Positions 8,495 through 17,883 are shown, numbered from the stretch's first letter. The stretch: DNA of 64,000 nt from GCA-003244245 sp050699955 (GCA_050699955.1 JBOHGD010000010.1:1-64000); one strand, 5' to 3'. The notes: a model not told the origin generated them from the sequence alone. Program-made: numbers and translations.

Positions 8495-10057
8495 ATGAGC
8501 CCGTTTCGGATACAGCTCGACCGCATACGTCGCCGTGCCTGGCTGGTACTCGCCATCACGGTCCTGGCGGTACTCGCAGCATTGGCGGCGGGCCTCGGCC
8601 AGCACACCACCTACACCGGACTCTCGACTCTGACGATCATCTCGCAGAACCGGGCTCCCGAGCAGGACGCCCCACTGGCGCAGGGCTACGCGGAGTACTT
8701 CAACAACAAGTCCTACCAGGACGTGCTCAGCAAGTCCGCGGGCGTGCCGAGCGACCTCACCTTCAACGCCCGGACGGCGGCCACCAGCCCCATCGTCTAC
8801 ATCGAGGCCACCGCCCCGAACCCTGGTCTCGCCGACTCGGCCACCGTGGCGATGGCGAAGGCGTTCCTCACCGAGGTGAACGCGAACCTGATCTCCGATC
8901 GGGACAGCAAGATCGCGAATCTGCAGAACCAGATCACCAAGGAACGTGCTCTGCTGGTGACCCTGCCCGAGTCGAGCCCCGAGGCCTCGCTCAGCACCAA
9001 CACCATCCTCAACCTGCAGTCCCAGATCACCCAGCTCCAGTCGGACAGCTCCAGCCAGCTTCAGGAGCTGCAGCTGCACGCAGGGGTGACGAAGGTCGCC
9101 CCGAATCTGCTGCAGAACGCCGCACTCGGACTCGTCGGCGGACTCGTCCTGGGCTGTGCCGTCGCGCTGGCCTTCGCCGGCGTCGAGAACCGGCTCACCA
9201 ACCCCCACGACGTCCATGACCGGCTGGGCCTGGACACGCTCGTGACCCTTCCCGGCGGCAGGTCGAAAGCCGCCGAACGGATCCGCACGCAACGCTTCAA
9301 GCGGCTCGCCAACCTGGTCAGCCTGGGCGATCTGAGCCGCCCGGCGACGGTCGCGATCACCTCGCCGCGGCCGTCCGCGGGAGTCGCCCGGGTCGCCGAG
9401 GGGCTCGCCTACTACCGCGCCATCCAGGGTGAGCGCACCCTGCACATGTGCGCGGACCTGCACCAGCAGCGCGGCAGGTCACGGCGCGGGGACGAGTACC
9501 AGGGCCGGATGGGGGTGGCTGACGTCCTGGCCGGTGGTGCCGGTCCCTACACGGTCGGGCTGCAGGGCAAGGTGCTGCCGGGATGGTGCGACGCCATGCA
9601 GGTGATGCCCCCCGGTAGTTCCTCGGGCGACCCCTACGCGCTGTTCGGCCGAGACCGGTTCGCCGATCTGGTCCGGCGGGTCACCGGCATCGCGGACCTC
9701 GTGGTCATCGAAGCACCCTCGATCATCGAGGCCCCCGAGGGCCAGGTCATCTGCGCCACCGCGGACCGCACGATCCTCGTCGTCGAGGAGGACGCCACCC
9801 GGGCCGGCGACGCCGCCGAGGCCTGCCAGATCCTCGAGCAGGTCGAGGCCACGGTGCTCGGTGTCGTGATCGTCGAATCCCCGGCGGGCCGCTCCCGCCC
9901 GCCCGCCGGGAGCCCGGACACTCCGGCCGAACCGAACGCCGGGCCGAACGCCCCACTGGCCGCTGGACCGGGCAACGGCTCGCGGGTCGAGGAGTGGCCA
10001 CCGCTGTTCGCCTCGTCCGTGGACGGCGAGGAAGGTGCCCGAAGGACCCCGAGGTGA
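8495..10057 (+). CDS. Wzz-like polysaccharide chain-length protein with degenerate BY-kinase domain
   Basis: 520 residues. N-terminal membrane helix (about 15-36), a periplasmic-type region with a coiled-coil stretch (KIANLQNQITKERALLV ... LQSQITQLQSDSS), a second helix (about 210-230, GLVGGLVLGCAVALAFAG), then a cytoplasmic domain resembling CpsD/Wzc kinases. Wzz-type proteins set polymer length with Wzy. The kinase part keeps DLVVIEAP and TILVVEED, but no Walker A lysine motif is visible (the segment after ATVAITSP lacks GxGKT), so it should not phosphorylate. It is first in a tightly coupled operon; GTGA overlaps the next gene. Confidence 0.82.
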   Translation: MSPFRIQLDRIRRRAWLVLAITVLAVLAALAAGLGQHTTYTGLSTLTIISQNRAPEQDAPLAQGYAEYFNNKSYQDVLSKSAGVPSDLTFNARTAATSPIVYIEATAPNPGLADSATVAMAKAFLTEVNANLISDRDSKIANLQNQITKERALLVTLPESSPEASLSTNTILNLQSQITQLQSDSSSQLQELQLHAGVTKVAPNLLQNAALGLVGGLVLGCAVALAFAGVENRLTNPHDVHDRLGLDTLVTLPGGRSKAAERIRTQRFKRLANLVSLGDLSRPATVAITSPRPSAGVARVAEGLAYYRAIQGERTLHMCADLHQQRGRSRRGDEYQGRMGVADVLAGGAGPYTVGLQGKVLPGWCDAMQVMPPGSSSGDPYALFGRDRFADLVRRVTGIADLVVIEAPSIIEAPEGQVICATADRTILVVEEDATRAGDAAEACQILEQVEATVLGVVIVESPAGRSRPPAGSPDTPAEPNAGPNAPLAAGPGNGSRVEEWPPLFASSVDGEEGARRTPR

Positions 10058-11592
10058 CCAAGGGAGCCGTCTCGCCGGAGGTGGAGGCACCCGGGGACGG
10101 ATCTCGTGACCTCGGCCGAGGTGCTCACGTCGGCCGAGGTGGCCTCTTCGGCCGAGGTGATCTCTTCGGCCAGCGGCCGTGGATTCCGGTCGTCGTCTTC
10201 CTGAGCACGCTGGCCGTCCAGCTGGCTCTGGTGATCATCGCGCCGCCGAATGTCGGCCTGATCATTCTGGTACTGGCCGTCGCCGCGGCGGTGGTGTTCG
10301 CCGGACTCGGCAGCCCGACCTTTGCGATAGCCCTGCTGCTGACCATCTCCTTCTTCCGGCTGGCCCTGCCGAGCGACCATCTGCCCGTCGACCCGTTCGT
10401 CCTCGCCTTCATAGGAGTGATCGGGGCGGCGGCGGTCGCCATCACGCGGCGGGTCAACAGGCTGCCCCGGCTCGGCGCCCTGGAACTGATGATGGTCCTC
10501 TACCTCGCCTGGAACATCGGGTCGGAGCTGGCCCCGCACAGCTACCCGGCGATGGTGCCGTCCACCGGTGAGGTGTTGTCGCCGTGGCGCTTCATCCTGA
10601 CCGGCGCGATGGTCCCGTTCGTGCTCTACGTCGTGGGCCGGTTCGTCTTCGACCGGGAGTCGGCGGTGCGGTGGCTGTTGTGGATCGTCATGGGATTCTT
10701 CGGCTACTCGGCCGTGGTCAGCATCGCGGAGTTCGCCGCGCCGGGGCTGGTGTGGCCGCGCTTCATCGTGACCGCCCCCGACTGGCCCGGCCGCGCCGTC
10801 GGGATCTTCAACCAACCGGTCGTCAACGGGCTGCTGCTGGTGATCGGTTTCGTGCTCGCGCTGTTCCTGGCCAACCAGGCGAGCGAACCGCGGTGGCGCA
10901 GGGTGATCGCCGCCGCTGGTGCGGTGGCCGCGATCCCCGCCATCTACCTGACCCACACCCGGATCGTCTGGCTGGTCTTCGCGGTCGTGCTGATCGCCGG
11001 AGCGCTGTGGGCCCGGAAGTTCCGGGCCGGGTTCGTCATCACGCTGATCGGCGCCGTGGTCGCGGTGGCCGCTGACTGGTCCGCGCTCACCAGCAGCGAC
11101 CGGGCCGCCGGTGGGGTCGCTTCCACCAGTGAGGTGGACGACCGCCTGAACCTGGCCGCCACCGCGATCGCGGCGATCAAGGAGAAACCGTTCGCCGGAT
11201 GGGGGATATCCCGCTTCATCGAGTTCAACACCTACCAGCACAAGCAGTGGTCCCCGGCCATCGACTGGTCCCGGGGGTACGGCATCGCCGCGCACCACAC
11301 CGAGCTCGGCATCACCGCCGAGCTCGGCGTGGTGGGGCTGGTCCTCTGGCTGGCGGTGCTCGTCCTGCTCGTCCGGCAGATGATCGTCGCCGTCCGGGCA
11401 CTGCCCGGCGACGGGTTGTGCGGCCGTGGCCTCGCGCTCGCCGCGGTTCTCGCGTTCGCCTGCTGGGAGCTCACCGGGCAGACCGTCGACCTGCGCTACT
11501 TCGACTTCCTCAACGCGCTCGTCTTCCTGCTCGTGGGCATCGTCGTGGGCTGGGCCGATCGGGTCCCGCGCGCCCGGGACGTGCCGCGATGA
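10054..11592 (+). CDS. O-antigen ligase/polymerase-like membrane protein (Wzy_C family)
   Basis: 512 residues from GTG 10054, whose GTGA overlaps the previous stop. About a dozen hydrophobic helices; the Wzy_C hallmark is the large outside loop with GWGISRFIEFNTYQHKQ followed by AAHHTELGITAELGVVGL near residues 390-440. In Wzx/Wzy pathways this class joins lipid-linked repeat units outside the membrane. The first 40 residues are hydrophilic, with a Gly/Arg/Phe repeat encoded by an 18-bp DNA repeat. Its place between the Wzz-like protein and glycosyltransferases favours polymerase over ligase. Confidence 0.82.
   Translation: MTKGAVSPEVEAPGDGSRDLGRGAHVGRGGLFGRGDLFGQRPWIPVVVFLSTLAVQLALVIIAPPNVGLIILVLAVAAAVVFAGLGSPTFAIALLLTISFFRLALPSDHLPVDPFVLAFIGVIGAAAVAITRRVNRLPRLGALELMMVLYLAWNIGSELAPHSYPAMVPSTGEVLSPWRFILTGAMVPFVLYVVGRFVFDRESAVRWLLWIVMGFFGYSAVVSIAEFAAPGLVWPRFIVTAPDWPGRAVGIFNQPVVNGLLLVIGFVLALFLANQASEPRWRRVIAAAGAVAAIPAIYLTHTRIVWLVFAVVLIAGALWARKFRAGFVITLIGAVVAVAADWSALTSSDRAAGGVASTSEVDDRLNLAATAIAAIKEKPFAGWGISRFIEFNTYQHKQWSPAIDWSRGYGIAAHHTELGITAELGVVGLVLWLAVLVLLVRQMIVAVRALPGDGLCGRGLALAAVLAFACWELTGQTVDLRYFDFLNALVFLLVGIVVGWADRVPRARDVPR
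10113..10166. repeat. Three 18-bp tandem units at the polymerase N-terminus
   Basis: CGGCCGAGGTG recurs at 10113, 10131 and 10149 with an 18-base period, and a partial copy follows at 10167. The frame is kept, giving a GRGxxx-type hexapeptide repeat before the first membrane helix. It may vary between strains by slippage. Confidence 0.8.
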
Positions 11593-13907
11593 GCCTGCTG
11601 CGCCGCCGGGTGCGGCAGAGCGGGCCACTGCGGGTGATGTACCTGGTTCCGGATCTTCGAGTGGGTGGCGCCGAGCGGCACGTCACCACGCTGCTGCCGG
11701 CGCTGGACCGGACCCGGTTCGCGCCCTGCGCGGTCTGCATCGGAGCGCAGGGAGCGCTGTTCAGCACGCTCGCCGCGGGTGGCGTCCCGGCACACGCCCT
11801 GGGCCGGGGCAAGCGGGAGTTCCTGATCGCCCTGGTCGAGCTGGTTCGAAAGATCCGGCGGACCCGGCCCGACGTGGTCATCATGCGGGGCTACAACGCG
11901 GAGCTGCTCGGGCGGATCGCGGCCGTGCTCACCCGCGTCCCGCGGTCCGTCATCTGGGTGCACAACTGCGGCGAGCTGACATCCCGCAGCCGGGTCCGGC
12001 GGCTCACCGACCGGTTGCTGGACCCGTTCACCAGCGCCTACTACGGCGTCGCGGACGGCCAGCTGCCCTACCTCACCGATGTGCTGGGCCACCCAGCGGC
12101 CAAGATCCGGATCATTCCCAACGGTGCCGACGCCGCGGACCTCGGCCCCGACCCGGCCGCGCAGCGCAATCCCGCGGGCAGAGCCGCACTGGGGATCGAG
12201 CCGGACGAGCCGGTGGTCGGGATCCTGGCGGCGCTGCGGCCGGAGAAGGACCACGCGACGCTGCTGCGGGCCGCCCGCCTGGTGATCGACGAGCTGCCGC
12301 GGACCCGGTTCCTGGTGGTCGGCGACGGGCCGCAGCGGTCCGACCTGGAGCAGCTCGCGGCCGAACTCGGGATCGCCGAACGGGTGATCTTCACCGGATC
12401 CCGGGCGGACGCCGGGGACCTGCTCCAGGCCATGGACGTCTTCACGCTGAGCTCGTACACCATCGAGTGCGCACCGATGGCACTGCTGGAGGCGATGACG
12501 GCGGGGCGACCGGCCGTCTGCACCGCGGTCGGAGGCATTCCGGACATGATCGTCGACGGGGTGACCGGGACGCTGGTCGCACCGCGCGACCCGGAGGCCC
12601 TGGCGCGGGCCTGGCTGCCCCTGCTGCGGGATCGGGAGCTCGCGATGACGTGGGGCCGGGCGGCCCGGGAGCGGCTGGAAACCGAGTTCAGCCTGGACCG
12701 TTGCCTGCGTCGGGCCGAGCGGGCCATCGAGGCCACCGCGGGCCGGGAGCCTGCGGGCCCGGTCCAGCTCACCGTGGTGCTCGACCTGATCGCCGTCGGC
12801 GGCGCCGAGGTTCTGTTGCTGCACCTGCTGCGCGGGCTCGATCCGGCGATGGTCCGGCCGAGGGTGGTCTGCCTGCGCGAGGCCGGTCCGCTCGCGGCGG
12901 AGTTTCGGGCCGCGGGCGTCCCCGTCGACGTGCTCGACGCTCCGGGGCCGCACCGCCCAGGGCGGTTGTTCTCCCGGATGGCGCAGCTGATCCGCTACTT
13001 CCGGCGGCACGCCACCGACGCCGTGCTGGTGACCCACCATCATCGGGCGGCGCTCACCCTGGGCAGGGTGGCCGCCCGGCTGGCCCGAGTGCCCGCCAAC
13101 CTGGTGGCCGCGCACGATATGGACCTCACCTCCGTCGGGAAGCGCTGCCTTCCGCGCCACGACGTGGAGACGCTGTTCCTGTCCAGCGCGCTGCTCCTGC
13201 TGGCGCCGAGTCAGGGGCGCTACCTGCACCGCGAGGAAGGGGTGGGGCGGTTTCCCTGGCGGCGGATCCGGGAGGTCGTGATACCCAACGGCATCCCGCT
13301 CGCGGCGGTGCCGACCGCGGACGACCGGGCGCAGGCCCGGACCACGCTGGGACTCGGCCAGGACGACTTCGTGGTCGGTATCGTGGCCCGGCTGTCCGCA
13401 CAGAAGGCGCACCACGTCCTGTTCGAGGCGATCGCCCGGCTGACCCCGCGCCATCCCCGGCTGCGGCTCGTCGTGGTGGGAGAAGGTGCCCGCGCGGCGG
13501 AGCTGGTCTCGCTCGCGGACGAGCTCGGCATCGCCGATCGGGTGCACTTCACCGGCGTCCGTCGCGATGTGGTCGGGCTGCTCCCGGGTTTTGATGTCAC
13601 GTGCCTGTCGTCGGTACACGAGGGCGCCCCGATCGTCGTGATCGAGTCGATGGCCGCAGGTGTTCCGATCGTGGCCACCGACTGCGGTGCCGTACGGGAC
13701 ATGGTCACCGACGGCGATGAGGGCTTCCTCGTCCCGGTCGGCGACGCCGGTGCGCTCGCCGACCGGCTCGCACGCCTGGCGGCCGATCCCGCGCTGCGGG
13801 CCCGTCAAGGTGCTCTCGGCCGGTCGCGGGCCGAGCGCGACCACCGGATCGAGACGACCGTCGAGGGCTTCACCAGCCTGCTGACCGGCCTGGTGGAGAG
13901 TCGATGA
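11589..13907 (+). CDS. Two GT4 glycosyltransferases fused in one protein
   Basis: 772 residues from ATG 11589 (ATGA overlap with the polymerase stop). Residues about 14-385 form one complete GT-B enzyme: VPDLRVGGAERHVTTLLPAL, IPNGAD, ECAPMALLEAM with EX7E. Residues about 395-772 form a second: LDLIAVGGAEVLLLHLL, IPNGIP, HEGAPIVVIESM with EX7E. Both halves are similar and look like GT4 transferases, so one chain could add two successive sugars to the lipid-linked repeat unit. Single-domain members are about 380 residues. There is no frameshift or stop at the joint near 12750, so the fusion appears real. Downstream gene overlaps by ATGA. Confidence 0.88.
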   Translation: MSLLRRRVRQSGPLRVMYLVPDLRVGGAERHVTTLLPALDRTRFAPCAVCIGAQGALFSTLAAGGVPAHALGRGKREFLIALVELVRKIRRTRPDVVIMRGYNAELLGRIAAVLTRVPRSVIWVHNCGELTSRSRVRRLTDRLLDPFTSAYYGVADGQLPYLTDVLGHPAAKIRIIPNGADAADLGPDPAAQRNPAGRAALGIEPDEPVVGILAALRPEKDHATLLRAARLVIDELPRTRFLVVGDGPQRSDLEQLAAELGIAERVIFTGSRADAGDLLQAMDVFTLSSYTIECAPMALLEAMTAGRPAVCTAVGGIPDMIVDGVTGTLVAPRDPEALARAWLPLLRDRELAMTWGRAARERLETEFSLDRCLRRAERAIEATAGREPAGPVQLTVVLDLIAVGGAEVLLLHLLRGLDPAMVRPRVVCLREAGPLAAEFRAAGVPVDVLDAPGPHRPGRLFSRMAQLIRYFRRHATDAVLVTHHHRAALTLGRVAARLARVPANLVAAHDMDLTSVGKRCLPRHDVETLFLSSALLLLAPSQGRYLHREEGVGRFPWRRIREVVIPNGIPLAAVPTADDRAQARTTLGLGQDDFVVGIVARLSAQKAHHVLFEAIARLTPRHPRLRLVVVGEGARAAELVSLADELGIADRVHFTGVRRDVVGLLPGFDVTCLSSVHEGAPIVVIESMAAGVPIVATDCGAVRDMVTDGDEGFLVPVGDAGALADRLARLAADPALRARQGALGRSRAERDHRIETTVEGFTSLLTGLVESR

Positions 13908-15175
13908 GGAGGAACGGGGCTGTGCCGAATCACAAGAACCCGGCAGGCGGGGAGCGCGCTGCCCGGGTGCTGATCCTGGTCGAGAACCTGTCGGTGCCCC
14001 TCGATCGTCGCGTCTGGCAGGAGAGCAAGGCGCTGGTCGACGCCGGCTACCAGGTGGTGGTGATCTGCCCGCGGGGAACCACCCAGGACGTCGAGCCGGA
14101 GGCGACCATCGGCGGGGTGCGGATCCTGCGCTACCCACTGCGGGCGGCCACCGGCGGACCCGCGGGATACCTGCGCGAGTACTGGCTCGCGCTGTGGCAC
14201 ACGTTGCGCCTGGCACTGCGCGTCCGCCGGGAGGGGCCGGTGGACGTGGTGCACGCCTGCAACCCACCGGACCTGCTGTTCCTCGTCGCCCTGCCGCTCA
14301 AGTGGCGCGGCGCGCGGTTCCTTTTCGACCATCACGACCTCGTCCCGGAACTGTTCCGGTCCCGGTTCCCGGGCCGCGGTCGGCTGCTCTACCGCGCGTC
14401 GGCCCTCCTGGAGCGGATCACCTTCAGCGTCGCCGACGGCGTGATCTCCACCAACGAGAGCTACCGGCAGGTCGCCATCGACCGGGGGAAGGTGGCGCCG
14501 GAGCGGGTGACCGTCGTGCGCAGCGCACCGGATCTGGGCCGGTTCGTCCAGCGCGAGCCCGATCCCGCGCTGCGCCGCGGCAAGGACCATCTCGCCGCGT
14601 ACCTGGGTGTGATGGGACCCCAGGACGGGGTCGACTACGCCCTGCGCGCGCTGGCCCACCTGCGCCACCAGATCGGGCGCGACGACCTGCACACCATCTT
14701 CATGGGCACCGGGGACACCTTCGACGAGATGGTCGCGCTGTCGGCGCACCTCGGGCTGGACGACTGCGTCGAGTTCACCGGTCGCGTCCCGGACGAGTTC
14801 GTGCAGCGCTGCCTGTCCACCGCCGATGTGTGCCTGTCCCCCGACCCCAGCAACCCGCTCAACGATGTCTCCACGATGAACAAGGTCGTGGAGTACATGG
14901 CGATGGGCCGGCCGCTGGTCTCCTTCGAGCTGGCCGAGGCCAGGGTCTCGGCGGGCGACGCGGCCGCCTACGCGCCGGCCAATGACGAGGCCGCGTTCGC
15001 GGAGCTGCTGGACGGGCTGCTGCGCGATCCGGCCCGGCGCGCGCGGATGGGCGCGCACGGACGGTCCCGGGTGGAGTCGGAGCTGTCCTGGGCGACATCC
15101 CAGCGCAACCTGATCAGCTGCTACGGCCGGCTGCTCGGCCGTCCCGACCCCGTAGCGGGCGAGCCCGCACGCTGA
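13904..15175 (+). CDS. GT4-family glycosyltransferase
   Basis: 423 residues from ATG 13904, overlapping the fused transferase by 4 bases. The N-terminal VLILVENLSVPLDRRVWQES and FDHHDLVPELF are typical of WbuB/WcaI-like GT4 proteins that act on lipid-linked sugars. The C-terminal donor site is NPLNDVSTMNKVVEYMAMGRP, where the usual EX7E is replaced by the Asn/Lys-rich version seen in that subgroup. Last gene of the plus-strand operon that starts at 8495; it converges on the lipoprotein gene across tandem repeats at 15209-15286. Confidence 0.85.
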   Translation: MRRNGAVPNHKNPAGGERAARVLILVENLSVPLDRRVWQESKALVDAGYQVVVICPRGTTQDVEPEATIGGVRILRYPLRAATGGPAGYLREYWLALWHTLRLALRVRREGPVDVVHACNPPDLLFLVALPLKWRGARFLFDHHDLVPELFRSRFPGRGRLLYRASALLERITFSVADGVISTNESYRQVAIDRGKVAPERVTVVRSAPDLGRFVQREPDPALRRGKDHLAAYLGVMGPQDGVDYALRALAHLRHQIGRDDLHTIFMGTGDTFDEMVALSAHLGLDDCVEFTGRVPDEFVQRCLSTADVCLSPDPSNPLNDVSTMNKVVEYMAMGRPLVSFELAEARVSAGDAAAYAPANDEAAFAELLDGLLRDPARRARMGAHGRSRVESELSWATSQRNLISCYGRLLGRPDPVAGEPAR

Positions 15176-15208
15176 CGCTGAGCGAGGACGACGCGTGCAC
15201 GGCGGGCG

Positions 15209-15286
15209 GACACACCGTGCACGCGAGACTGACACACCGTGCACGCGAGACTGACACACCGTGCGTGGGAGGCTGACACGCCGTGG
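15209..15286. repeat. 22-bp tandem repeat between convergent genes
   Basis: The unit GACACACCGTGCACGCGAGA plus CT occurs at 15209-15230 and 15231-15252 (perfect), 15253-15274 (diverged) and partly at 15275-15286, which touches the stop codon of the lipoprotein gene. It lies exactly between two convergent 3' ends. Each unit carries the GTGCAC palindrome. A transcription-ending role is possible but not shown. Confidence 0.9.
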
Positions 15287-16687
15287 TTATGGGGTGTCGC
15301 GGAGCAGGATGAGACCGTCCTGAGGGGGTATCGAGACGGTCCGCACCACGCGACCGTCGTCGGTCACCGGGTCCAGCACGCCGCGCAGCTTGCGGTAGGG
15401 GTGATCGAAGGTGACGGTGCGCGGCTGGGAGCCGACGTTGACCAGCACGATGCCGTGCTCGAAATCCCGCCGGAACAGCCCATCGGCCAGCTGGCCGATG
15501 CCCGCGGAGAATGGTGCCGCCAGCTGCGAGCTGGTCGGACTGCCGACATAGGGATAACCGAGATACCCCGGCCCGAGACCGCCACCGTCCAACTCGTCGT
15601 AGCGGGCGAGGTGACCGTAGTCGGGACCCATCGGCGCCCAGTACCCGTCCTGCAGCAGCGTCCCGGTGATGAAGAGACGGGCTCGGCGGAAGTCCTCCGG
15701 TGAGCCCGCGGGAGCCCGCTGGGTACTGATCGTCAGCGCCATCCCCGGCAACCGGTGGGCCGCCTGCGCCGTCACCCTCACGTAGCTGCGCAGATCGTCC
15801 ACCGGGTTCCGGCCGTCACGCTCGTCGGCGAAGCTCTCCCAGGCCCGCCCGTCGAGCTGGCCGGCGTGCAGCGTGCGGTCTCCGTTGGCCACCAGGATCG
15901 CGGTCGGCATCCGCTGCCGCATGATCCGCTCGGCGGCGTCGAGGCCACGCTCCCAGGGGCCGGCTGGCCCGTAGATCACCGACGCCGGCTCGTCGACACC
16001 GTTGCCTGCGATGTCCCACCGGTCCCGGCTCGCCCCGTAGACGCGATCCCCCCAGACGTCGAGGAATATCCCGTCCCACACCCCCGAGGACCACACCTGG
16101 TTCACCACCCAGTCGGCGGCGTACTCCGCATAGGTCTGGCCGTTCACCCGGGGAGCGGTGTCGGTGAGGTTGGCCATCGTGGTCTGCGCATACTCGCTGA
16201 CCGGGGTCCCGTCACCGGACCGGGCCATCCACTGCGCGGGGAACCGGCTCCGGGTCGAGCTGGTGAACTGCCAGAGCGCGTAGCGGTCGGCCCATTGATC
16301 GCGCGAGCCGAGCCGGGGTGGGCGATCGACCACGTTGACGTAGGCCAGCAGCGTGATGCCGGGGTGGAGCTTGCGCAGCGTACTGAAGAACTCCCGCGGC
16401 AGCCGGTGGCCCCATTCGCTGTCCAGGACGACCACGTCGTAGCGCGCCAGCGTCTCGGCGGACGGCAGGTCCTGGTGTTCCAGGAAGTACACCGCGGTCC
16501 TCGGGAACGCGGGCCCCTGCGCCACCGGCCTGGTCGGTGGCGGATCAGCGACCTCGACCACGGGTGGTCGCGGCGCAGCGCATGCGGCGACGAACAGCAG
16601 CACGACGACGGCGAGAGTCGCGCCGCACAGCCGGCGCCCCGCCCACGACCCAGGGACGGGCCGCGAGCCATGGCACCGGCGCGACAC
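15287..16687 (-). CDS. Lipoprotein with glycoside-hydrolase-like (beta/alpha)8 domain
   Basis: 466 residues. Signal peptide with hydrophobic run LCGATLAVVVLLFVAAC ending in a lipobox (VAAC, Cys about 36), so it should be anchored on the outer face of the membrane. The mature part reads as a TIM barrel of the hypothetical glycosyl hydrolase 15/DUF4015 type: VYFLEHQDLPSAETLARYDVVVLD, LLAYVNVVDRP, VWDGIFLDVWGD, AILVANGD, then a small beta domain at the C-terminus (ILLRDTP end). Asp/Glu in the DVWGD strand could be catalytic. Near a glycan operon it may trim or recognise the exported polymer. It lies 9 bases downstream of the next gene, probably one transcript. Confidence 0.65.
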   Translation of the reverse strand: MSRRCHGSRPVPGSWAGRRLCGATLAVVVLLFVAACAAPRPPVVEVADPPPTRPVAQGPAFPRTAVYFLEHQDLPSAETLARYDVVVLDSEWGHRLPREFFSTLRKLHPGITLLAYVNVVDRPPRLGSRDQWADRYALWQFTSSTRSRFPAQWMARSGDGTPVSEYAQTTMANLTDTAPRVNGQTYAEYAADWVVNQVWSSGVWDGIFLDVWGDRVYGASRDRWDIAGNGVDEPASVIYGPAGPWERGLDAAERIMRQRMPTAILVANGDRTLHAGQLDGRAWESFADERDGRNPVDDLRSYVRVTAQAAHRLPGMALTISTQRAPAGSPEDFRRARLFITGTLLQDGYWAPMGPDYGHLARYDELDGGGLGPGYLGYPYVGSPTSSQLAAPFSAGIGQLADGLFRRDFEHGIVLVNVGSQPRTVTFDHPYRKLRGVLDPVTDDGRVVRTVSIPPQDGLILLRDTP

Positions 16688-16696
16688 CCCGAGAGA

Positions 16697-17065
16697 TTAC
16701 AAGGGAAGCGGGCCCGCGCCGGCGACGCCCGTCAACGCCGTCACGGAGTACACCTCGCGTTGCGGGTGTCCGAGCGCGGTGGCGAAGAAGCGATGCAGGG
16801 TCGTGATGAGGTCGGTACTTATCGGGACCGGCGAGGACGGCGGGGACGGCAGCACCACGAGTGGCACGAGCAGGCTGGCCGTGGTGCTACCGGTATCGAC
16901 GGTGTGAACGATTGTCACACTCACGACGGTACCGAGATCCGAAACGTCCACCGTGCGCACTTCGTCACCGTAGAAGGAAAGAGACCGGACCGAGTCGTGA
17001 TAAGTGAAGCGGAGCAGGCCGCGATCCTTGATGGGCGGTCCGGAGCCTTCCGGGTAATATGACAC
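16697..17065 (-). CDS. Hypothetical protein, 122 residues
   Basis: Not recognised. A short soluble protein (LLRFTYHDSVRSLSFYGDEVRTVDVSD) with an alternating strand pattern, a Pro/Ser patch (PSPPSSPVP) and no signal peptide or clear membrane helix. It sits 9 bases upstream of the lipoprotein gene and 119 bases downstream of the PadR gene on the same strand, so it could be read with either. Codon use is normal for the window. Confidence 0.55.
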   Translation of the reverse strand: MSYYPEGSGPPIKDRGLLRFTYHDSVRSLSFYGDEVRTVDVSDLGTVVSVTIVHTVDTGSTTASLLVPLVVLPSPPSSPVPISTDLITTLHRFFATALGHPQREVYSVTALTGVAGAGPLPL

Positions 17066-17184
17066 ACTGATTCCGCCACCGTGCAGGTGGTATTGGTTCG
17101 GTGTGGTCGTTTCTTGGGGTACCCACGTGGGCAGCGGCAGCGTATTTCGCCGAGCCCGGGCGACACGGTCGTCACGCTTGTCTG

Positions 17185-17880
17185 TTATTCGTCCTTCGGC
17201 TCTTCGTGTTCGGCCGGCTGGTGTTCGGCCGGCTGGTGTTCGGTCGGTGTCGCTTCGCGGGCTATGCGTCGGTAGACGTCGAGGTCGGTGTCGGTCCGGT
17301 GGGGCTGCGGTCCGGACCCCTGCCAGGTGAGCACCTGCTCATTGGCCCAGAGGGCCCAGGATCTGATCGCCTCGCAGTGCCGCCACAGCAGTTCCGCGAG
17401 GAGCGCGTTGATGTGCAGCCGTTGCGGGTAGGGGCCGCCGCCCGTGGTCAGGTACTCCCGGCCGAGGGTCACCCCGAACTGGTGCATCTCCTCGGCCCAC
17501 GCCGCGATGTCCCTGAGGGTGGCGAGGGCGTCGTCCCGGTCGGCGAGGTCGGCGAAGAGCAGCTTCACCGCGGCCTCGAACTCCAGTGCCGGTGGGCCGC
17601 CGGGTCGCCGCAGCCACTGTTCGAGCACTTGTCTGCCTGCGGGGGTGATGGTGTAGACGGTGCGGTGCCGCCGCCCCACCGGCTGCCGCTCTGCTGTCGC
17701 GTAACCCAGGGTGACCAGGCGTTTCGCCGATTCGTAGACCTTGCTCTGGGCTCGTGGCCAGATGAACCGCAGGATGCGCTGCATCTGTCCGGTCAGCTCG
17801 TAGGCCGAGTGCGGGCGCAGCGCGAGCAGTCCGAGTAGTGCGTGGTTGGTGGTCGTCAGTTCACGGGGGGGTGCGGCCAT
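17185..17880 (-). CDS. PadR-family transcriptional repressor
   Basis: 231 residues. An N-terminal winged helix (LTTTNHALLGLLALRPHSAYELTGQM, then SKVYESAKRLVTLGYATAERQPVGRRHRTVYTITPAGR) matches the PadR family, and the C-terminal helices serve dimer formation. The tail repeats AEHQP twice, encoded by a short DNA repeat near 17206-17245. The start codon at 17880 lies 4 bases from a TTGACA promoter box and 10 bases from paired TACTCCCG palindromes, so it probably represses itself and the divergent secreted-protein gene. The same operator appears again at 21288-21339. Confidence 0.88.
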   Translation of the reverse strand: MAAPPRELTTTNHALLGLLALRPHSAYELTGQMQRILRFIWPRAQSKVYESAKRLVTLGYATAERQPVGRRHRTVYTITPAGRQVLEQWLRRPGGPPALEFEAAVKLLFADLADRDDALATLRDIAAWAEEMHQFGVTLGREYLTTGGGPYPQRLHINALLAELLWRHCEAIRSWALWANEQVLTWQGSGPQPHRTDTDLDVYRRIAREATPTEHQPAEHQPAEHEEPKDE

Positions 17881-17883
17881 GTC

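Noticed and set aside
11496..14267. 923-codon minus-strand frame across the glycosyltransferases
   Set aside because: Shadow of two overlapping plus-strand GT4 genes with intact motifs.
15209..15286. CRISPR-like appearance of the 22-bp repeats
   Set aside because: Units are directly adjacent with no spacers and no cas genes are present.
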